Assembly (NCBI GenBank): GCA_022649305.1
Contig: JALCNW010000026.1
Coordinates: 1-51,749, forward strand
Source of the DNA: Enterobacter sp.
GTDB taxonomy: Bacteria > Pseudomonadota > Gammaproteobacteria > Enterobacterales > Enterobacteriaceae
Direction of reading: 5' to 3'
Length of the DNA stretch: 51,749 nucleotides
Shown: positions 47,386 to 51,749 of the stretch, piece after piece
Layout: each line of letters begins with the position of its first letter
Position numbering within the stretch: position 1 is the stretch's first letter
Notes under the pieces: generated by a model
Database searches by the model: none
Told to the model about the DNA's origin: nothing
Seen by the model: only the letters and a program-made list of their open reading frames with translations
Translations under genes and position numbers: made by a program

Positions 47386-49170
47386 TTACCCCTTATCCAG
47401 CATCCCAAAGCTGACAATCCGCGCTCTTCCCAGCTCTTTTGCGCGATACAGCGCCACGTCTGCCGCGCGCAGCAGGTTGTCGCTCTGCACGTGCTGCGGA
47501 TAGCTGGCGATGCCGATAGACACATCCACCGGGCCAATGTCCGACAATCCGTAACGCAGCGCCAGGCCATGCACGCCGTTGTAAATCTCCGTTGCGCAGG
47601 CGTGAGCCCCTGCTTCGTCCTGGCCCGTCAGCAGCGCCAGGAACTCCTCGCCGCCGTAGCGGAAGGCGACGCCGTTGTCGTGAGCGGCACGCTGAACAAT
47701 GGCTGCGACGCTTTTGATTACCCGGTCACCAGCCTCATGACCAAAGCGATCGTTAATGTTTTTGAAGTGATCGATATCGATCATCAGGCAGCTTACGGGT
47801 TCGTTGTTGCGTATCGCCTGGCTGATTTGAGTGCGCATAGTGTCTTCAAGATGATGACGATTACGCAGGCCGGTTAACGGATCGTACAGCGCTTTTTCCA
47901 GCAGCGCGTCGCGCAGGCGCTGGTTAGCCAGGGCGAGTCCCAGCGCTTCGGCCATCAGTTCGAGATAGGCGCGGGAAGGCGCAGTTTCCGGGGTGATATT
48001 CTGGAATGAGAGCAGGCCAATGGCCTCGCCCTGGGCGATCAGCGGAACACACAACGATTGGTTCGCCCTCGATTCAGGTAGGTGATAGCAGGCGATATCG
48101 GGTTCGCCATTCACCGGCGGGTGGCTTTGCCCGCGTCGTACCGCCCAGCACTCGTCGGGATGGAACGGTTCCTGTTTACCTTCTGGCGACAGCCATTCGG
48201 CGACGCAGCGCATTTGCCACGGATCGCGGTCGAGAATATATAATCTTCCCGAAATGCCGGGAGCAATATTGGGTGCAAAAAGCTGCGCGACGTTGATAAC
48301 GTCAGCGAAATTCTCGCAGCCTTGCAGGCGCTGAGTCATGCGTGCCAGCAGTTCGCGAATCGCCCAGTCGGCGTCGCGCTCTTTTTCCAGACGCTGGCGT
48401 ACCAGGCCGTTTTCGCGAAAAATATGAATGGCTTGCGCCATATCGCCGATCTCATCGATTTGATTAAAGTTTGGCGTTTCTACCGCGTAATCCTGCGATG
48501 CCAGACGATGGACCACATCACTCAGGCGTACCACCGGGCGCAATACGCGGCGTTTTAAAATAAAGCCGAGAACAAATAAAAACAGCAGGGCGGTCAGACC
48601 GACCATGACCTCAGACAGGGTTCGCAGAAGACGCGATGCATGCGTGGCTTCTTCAATGGCGGTTTGCGCCCGCTTGTCCAGCATCTGGCGAAAATGGTCT
48701 ATCTGGTTTTGCGCACGTTCGAGTTCCTGTTCGTAGGTCTTGCCGTAAAGCAGGGCAATCGCCTGTGGCTCCTCTCCCCGCGCCACGCTGGATAGCGCGG
48801 CCTGCTGCTCGTCCTGTAGCTCATCAACAATTTTCAAACCCTCAAGCAGCAGCGCCAGCTCTTCGCCCGATGCGCCATTGTCTTTGAGTTTGACCAGCCG
48901 ATGCTCAACGTTCTTCAGCAAGGCTTCTTTTTGCCGATATTCGTTCAACGACTCGGGATCTTTATTGATGACGTACAGGCGCGCCAGGTCAGACTGCACC
49001 CAGACGTCCATCTCCACTTCTTCGGTCAGCCGATCGAAAATCTGTCGTTGTTCTACGGCCTGACGTTCCACATTATCGGCGTTGGAGGCCATTAGCATCA
49101 CCACGCCAGAGGCGAGGGTCAGGCACACCGTAGCACCGTAAGCCCAGTTTGTTATGGTCGCGATACGCAC
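47386..49170 (-). CDS. Membrane-bound diguanylate cyclase (HAMP-GAF-GGDEF)
   Basis: A 594-residue signalling enzyme starting with GTG behind AAAGGATCC. Two membrane helices (about 9-29 and 186-206) bracket a helical periplasmic sensor rich in coiled-coil pattern. A HAMP domain follows (207-262), then a GAF domain (about 285-420) and a GGDEF domain (about 428-590). The active site is intact (GGEEF at 506-510, with DIDHFKNIND upstream), so it should make c-di-GMP. No canonical RxxD inhibitory site is visible at the expected place. c-di-GMP would affect biofilm and motility. The sensed signal is unknown, and no known E. coli name fits clearly. Confidence 0.88.
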   Translation of the reverse strand: MRIATITNWAYGATVCLTLASGVVMLMASNADNVERQAVEQRQIFDRLTEEVEMDVWVQSDLARLYVINKDPESLNEYRQKEALLKNVEHRLVKLKDNGASGEELALLLEGLKIVDELQDEQQAALSSVARGEEPQAIALLYGKTYEQELERAQNQIDHFRQMLDKRAQTAIEEATHASRLLRTLSEVMVGLTALLFLFVLGFILKRRVLRPVVRLSDVVHRLASQDYAVETPNFNQIDEIGDMAQAIHIFRENGLVRQRLEKERDADWAIRELLARMTQRLQGCENFADVINVAQLFAPNIAPGISGRLYILDRDPWQMRCVAEWLSPEGKQEPFHPDECWAVRRGQSHPPVNGEPDIACYHLPESRANQSLCVPLIAQGEAIGLLSFQNITPETAPSRAYLELMAEALGLALANQRLRDALLEKALYDPLTGLRNRHHLEDTMRTQISQAIRNNEPVSCLMIDIDHFKNINDRFGHEAGDRVIKSVAAIVQRAAHDNGVAFRYGGEEFLALLTGQDEAGAHACATEIYNGVHGLALRYGLSDIGPVDVSIGIASYPQHVQSDNLLRAADVALYRAKELGRARIVSFGMLDKG

Positions 49171-49239
49171 CTGTTGGATCCTTTTAGGCCATGACTGGAA
49201 TGTCTTTTTGAAATTATAGTAAACGCCTGATTTTGCGTT

Positions 49240-49265
49240 TAAAAAAAGGCGGCCAATGGCCGCCT
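49240..49265 (-). terminator. Terminator of the AI-2E family gene
   Basis: On the minus strand AGGCGGCC and GGCCGCCT form an 8-bp stem with a three-base loop, followed by seven T. It lies 24 bp after the stop codon of the gene at 49290-50399. Confidence 0.92.
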
Positions 49266-49289
49266 GGTCTGTTACTTATCGTCACGAAT

Positions 49290-50399
49290 TCACAAATCTG
49301 GAGGATTTCTTCCTTCTTCGATAAATTCTGCGTCGAGCTCTTCGGCGTTACCTTCGTGATCGCGTCCAGAGAACAGATTCCAGCAGGCGATAAACAGTGC
49401 GGCAATCAGCGGACCAATGACAAAACCGTTAATACCGTACAGCTCCATGCCGCCCAGGGTGGAAATCAAAATCAGGTAGTCCGGCATCTTGGTATCTTTG
49501 CCGACCAGCAGCGGACGCAGAATGTTGTCCACCAGCCCGACGATAATGACGAAGAAGCCGACGATAAACAGCCCTTGCCATAGCTGGTGCGTGGCGAACA
49601 GGTAAATCGCCGCCGGAACCCAGATAATGGCAGAGCCCACCGCAGGCACCAGCGAGAGGAACGCCATCAGCGCGCCCCAGAGCACGCTGCCGTCGATACC
49701 GGCAATCGCAAATGCGATACCGCCGAGCGTACCCTGCACTACGGCGACCACAGCGGTGCCTTTTACCGTCGCCCGGGATACGCCAACAAATTTGGCGAAC
49801 AGGTGCTGCTTGGCGAAATCGGTCAGCGGCAGTGAGTCCATAATCTGGCGCACCAGATACGGCCCGTCCTTCAAAAGGAAGAACAGCAGGTAAAGCATGA
49901 TGCCGAAGATAATCGCAAAGCCAAAGGTGCCTTTGCCGATCAGGAATGCGCTGCCCGCCAGATACTGACCGCCCTGCAGGGCAAAGTCGGACAGTTTTTT
50001 CTGTATTTGCGCCGCGTTATCCAGATTATGGTCCGCCAGGAACCCGCTCGCCCAGCCGGGCAGGCGGTTAAATATGCTGGCCACGATCTCAGGGAACTGG
50101 GTGTTGTTTTGCTGAAGCTTGGTGTAGACCACGTTCAGTTCGATGGCGAGCGACGAGAGGATCACCATCAAGGGGATAAAGACGATCAGGCAGATAATGC
50201 AGAGCGTCAGAAACGACGCCAGCCCGTTGCGATCGCCCAGCGCGGTACGGATTTTGTTTTTTACCGGGTTAAAGATGATGGTCAGGATCGCAGCCCACAA
50301 AATCGCAGAGAAGTAGGGCGACAGCACATCAAAGAAGGCCCACGTTACGAGGGCGAGAATAAGAATGAAAAAGCCTTTAGTCAGTCCGTTAAAGCGCAT
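49290..50399 (-). CDS. AI-2E family membrane protein (PerM/TqsA/YdiK superfamily)
   Basis: A 369-residue inner-membrane protein starting at an ATG with CCAGGA upstream; a GTG nine codons earlier is in frame. About eight membrane segments are evident. The family signature is seen in the LVGLVDNILRPLLVGKDTKMPDYLILISTLGGMELYGINGFVIGPLIAAL region. Relatives move quorum-sensing autoinducer or act as sodium/proton antiporters; the substrate here cannot be told. It does not resemble E. coli YdiK closely enough for a symbol. Upstream gene in the + direction is mmuP. Confidence 0.87.
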   Translation of the reverse strand: MRFNGLTKGFFILILALVTWAFFDVLSPYFSAILWAAILTIIFNPVKNKIRTALGDRNGLASFLTLCIICLIVFIPLMVILSSLAIELNVVYTKLQQNNTQFPEIVASIFNRLPGWASGFLADHNLDNAAQIQKKLSDFALQGGQYLAGSAFLIGKGTFGFAIIFGIMLYLLFFLLKDGPYLVRQIMDSLPLTDFAKQHLFAKFVGVSRATVKGTAVVAVVQGTLGGIAFAIAGIDGSVLWGALMAFLSLVPAVGSAIIWVPAAIYLFATHQLWQGLFIVGFFVIIVGLVDNILRPLLVGKDTKMPDYLILISTLGGMELYGINGFVIGPLIAALFIACWNLFSGRDHEGNAEELDAEFIEEGRNPPDL

Positions 50400-50426
50400 T
50401 AGGGAGTCCTGGTCACTGAGAAACAC

Positions 50427-50761
50427 TGAGGACTATAGAAGGGTTTGGCGGAATTACCAACTGGTGAGCGACTACGCCAATAAGTTGCTTAAGAACAAAG
50501 GAGGGGGCGATCGCGCTGGATTAGCGCAGGACACCTTTTCGTGTGAGGCGTCATAGGGGACATCCCCCTTTCGACTGAGCGAAAATGCCTGTGCGCGACG
50601 CCATGCTGAAAGCATCTGCTTTACGGAGGTGCTTATGGCCTGGCGTCCGATTCTCACTGTGATCCTGACTAATCAACCCCGGCTCAGCGCGCGCCGCGCC
50701 CGGCTACGTCTGGTCCACGGCTAGCTTTTTGTTAACAATCGCGGTATAACGAACCTTCTTT
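50427..50761. other. Intergenic region before mmuP
   Basis: About 335 bp between the AI-2E gene and the MetJ boxes. It holds a small reading frame with a strong ribosome site (50635-50724) and GGGGACATCCCC near 50556. A TATAAC at 50745-50750 may be the -10 element of mmuP, without a good -35. Confidence 0.5.
50635..50724 (+). CDS. Possible 29-residue peptide upstream of mmuP
   Basis: An ATG with GGAGG five bases upstream, an excellent ribosome site, opens 29 codons ending at TAG. The peptide begins MAWRPILTVILTNQP and ends Arg-rich (SARRARLRLVHG). CTTTTT follows the stop. It is too short for certainty; it may be a leader peptide, a small toxin-like peptide or chance. I do not recognise it. 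Confidence 0.35.
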   Translation: MAWRPILTVILTNQPRLSARRARLRLVHG

Positions 50762-50793
50762 GGATGTTTAGATGTCCATACGTTTAGAAGGTA
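50762..50793 (+). promoter_or_regulatory. Four tandem MetJ boxes upstream of mmuP
   Basis: Four consecutive 8-mers, GGATGTTT, AGATGTCC, ATACGTTT and AGAAGGTA, match AGACGTCT at five, six, six and four positions. MetJ binds such tandem boxes with S-adenosylmethionine. The last box overlaps the mmuP ribosome site. Confidence 0.8.
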
Positions 50794-50795
50794 AC

Positions 50796-51749
50796 ATGCA
50801 AACAGAACACGAAAATGGGCAGCTAAAGCGCACCATGAAAACCCGCCACCTGATTATGCTCTCGCTGGGTGGCGTGATTGGCACAGGGTTATTCTTCAAT
50901 ACGGGCTATATCATTTCCACCACCGGCGCGGCGGGCACGCTGCTGGCGTATGCGATCGGCGCGTTGGTGGTCTGGCTGGTGATGCAGTGCCTGGGTGAGC
51001 TCTCAGTCGCGATGCCCGAAACCGGCGCGTTTCACGTCTACGCTACCCGCTATCTTGGGCCAGCGACCGGCTACACCGTGGCGTGGCTCTACTGGCTAAC
51101 CTGGACGGTGGCGCTCGGATCGAGCTTCACCGCCGCCGGATTCTGCATGCAGTACTGGTTCCCGCAGGTGCCCGTCTGGGCATGGTGCGTGGTGTTCTGC
51201 GCGGTGATTTTTGCCCTCAACGTTATCTCGACGCGCTTCTTCGCCGAAGGGGAGTTCTGGTTCTCACTGGTGAAGGTCATCACCATTATTGCCTTTATCA
51301 TCCTGGGCGGCGCAGCCATCTTTGGCTTTATCCCGATGCAGGACGGTTCTCCCGCGCCGGGTCTGTCGAATATTACCGCCGATGGCTGGTTCCCACACGG
51401 CGGCCTGCCGATCCTGATGACCATGGTGGCGGTGAACTTTGCCTTCTCCGGCACCGAGCTTATTGGTATCGCGGCGGGTGAGACCGAAAACCCGCACAAG
51501 GTTATCCCGGTGGCAATCCGCACCACCATTGCGCGTCTGATCCTGTTCTTTATTGGCACCGTGTTTGTACTGGCGGCGCTGATTCCAATGCAGCAGGCGG
51601 GCGTGGAGAAAAGCCCGTTTGTGCTGGTGTTTGAAAAGGTCGGTATTCCGTATGCGGCGGATATCTTTAACTTTGTCATCCTGACGGCGATCCTCTCGGC
51701 GGCGAACTCGGGGCTTTACGCCTCAGGCCGGATGCTGTGGTCGCTCTCT
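50796..51749 (+). CDS. mmuP: S-methylmethionine permease, 3' end cut by the window
   Basis: The first 318 codons of an amino-acid permease of the APC superfamily. The family motif [14 protein letters not shown] is near residues 25-38, with further helices and the conserved [13 protein letters not shown]. The start [19 protein letters not shown] matches E. coli MmuP. It imports S-methylmethionine, which MmuM uses to make methionine. MetJ boxes directly upstream support the assignment. In E. coli mmuPM also lies beyond thrW and CP4-6. The window ends inside the gene; mmuM would be expected next. Confidence 0.88.
   Translation, partial: MQTEHENGQLKRTMKTRHLIMLSLGGVIGTGLFFNTGYIISTTGAAGTLLAYAIGALVVWLVMQCLGELSVAMPETGAFHVYATRYLGPATGYTVAWLYWLTWTVALGSSFTAAGFCMQYWFPQVPVWAWCVVFCAVIFALNVISTRFFAEGEFWFSLVKVITIIAFIILGGAAIFGFIPMQDGSPAPGLSNITADGWFPHGGLPILMTMVAVNFAFSGTELIGIAAGETENPHKVIPVAIRTTIARLILFFIGTVFVLAALIPMQQAGVEKSPFVLVFEKVGIPYAADIFNFVILTAILSAANSGLYASGRMLWSLS

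Noticed and set aside
49290..50399. Naming the AI-2E family gene ydiK or tqsA
   Set aside because: Family motifs fit, but the sequence does not follow E. coli YdiK or TqsA as I remember them, so no symbol was given.

Overview
The window is a chromosomal segment of an Enterobacteriaceae close to Enterobacter, Lelliottia or Citrobacter. The backbone keeps the E. coli K-12 gene order: the 5S end of an rrnH-type operon, tRNA-Asp, dkgB, yafC, yafD, yafE, mltD, gloB, yafS, rnhA, dnaQ, a second identical tRNA-Asp, then yafV, fadE, gmhA, yafJ, yafK, dinB, pepD, gpt, frsA, crl, phoE, proB, proA, tRNA-Thr(CGT), and at the far end the start of mmuP. Several starts were set by the ribosome binding site and by the length of the E. 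coli protein as remembered; no alignment was run. yafV, pepD and yafD start with GTG.

Two accessory blocks interrupt the backbone, each next to a tRNA gene. Block 1 (8899-16676, after the second tRNA-Asp) is a tightly coupled operon: a GntR/FadR-type regulator, two peptide-type ABC ATPases, a family-5 solute-binding protein, two permeases and a gamma-glutamyltransferase homologue without a signal peptide. It reads as a self-regulated importer of a gamma-glutamyl compound with a cytoplasmic processing enzyme. A REP-like palindrome ends it.

Block 2 (about 31700-50600, between tRNA-Thr and mmuP) is a mosaic. Its core is an expanded sucrose/fructan locus: a CscR-type LacI repressor diverges from cscB (symporter), cscA (cytoplasmic GH32 invertase), an OmpG-like porin with an unusual N-terminal extension, an exported GH32 with a non-canonical GDPMP nucleophile motif, a second OmpG-like porin, and cscK (fructokinase). 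Classical csc loci lack the two porins and the exported hydrolase. I infer a route in which porins admit fructo-oligosaccharides, the periplasmic GH32 trims them, and CscB, CscA and CscK finish the job. This is the best candidate for an under-described system. The rest of the block holds an aldo/keto reductase remnant, an alpha/beta hydrolase, a POT peptide transporter, a ClbS/DfsB-family protein, an exported S9 prolyl oligopeptidase, a small lipoprotein, a membrane-bound HAMP-GAF-GGDEF diguanylate cyclase and an AI-2E family membrane protein.

Regulatory sites that can be read directly include a LexA box before dinB, a FadR-like site before fadE, a Pho box before phoE, four tandem MetJ boxes before mmuP, two LacI-type palindromes 63 bp apart before cscB, stable-RNA promoters before the second tRNA-Asp and tRNA-Thr, and several factor-independent terminators.
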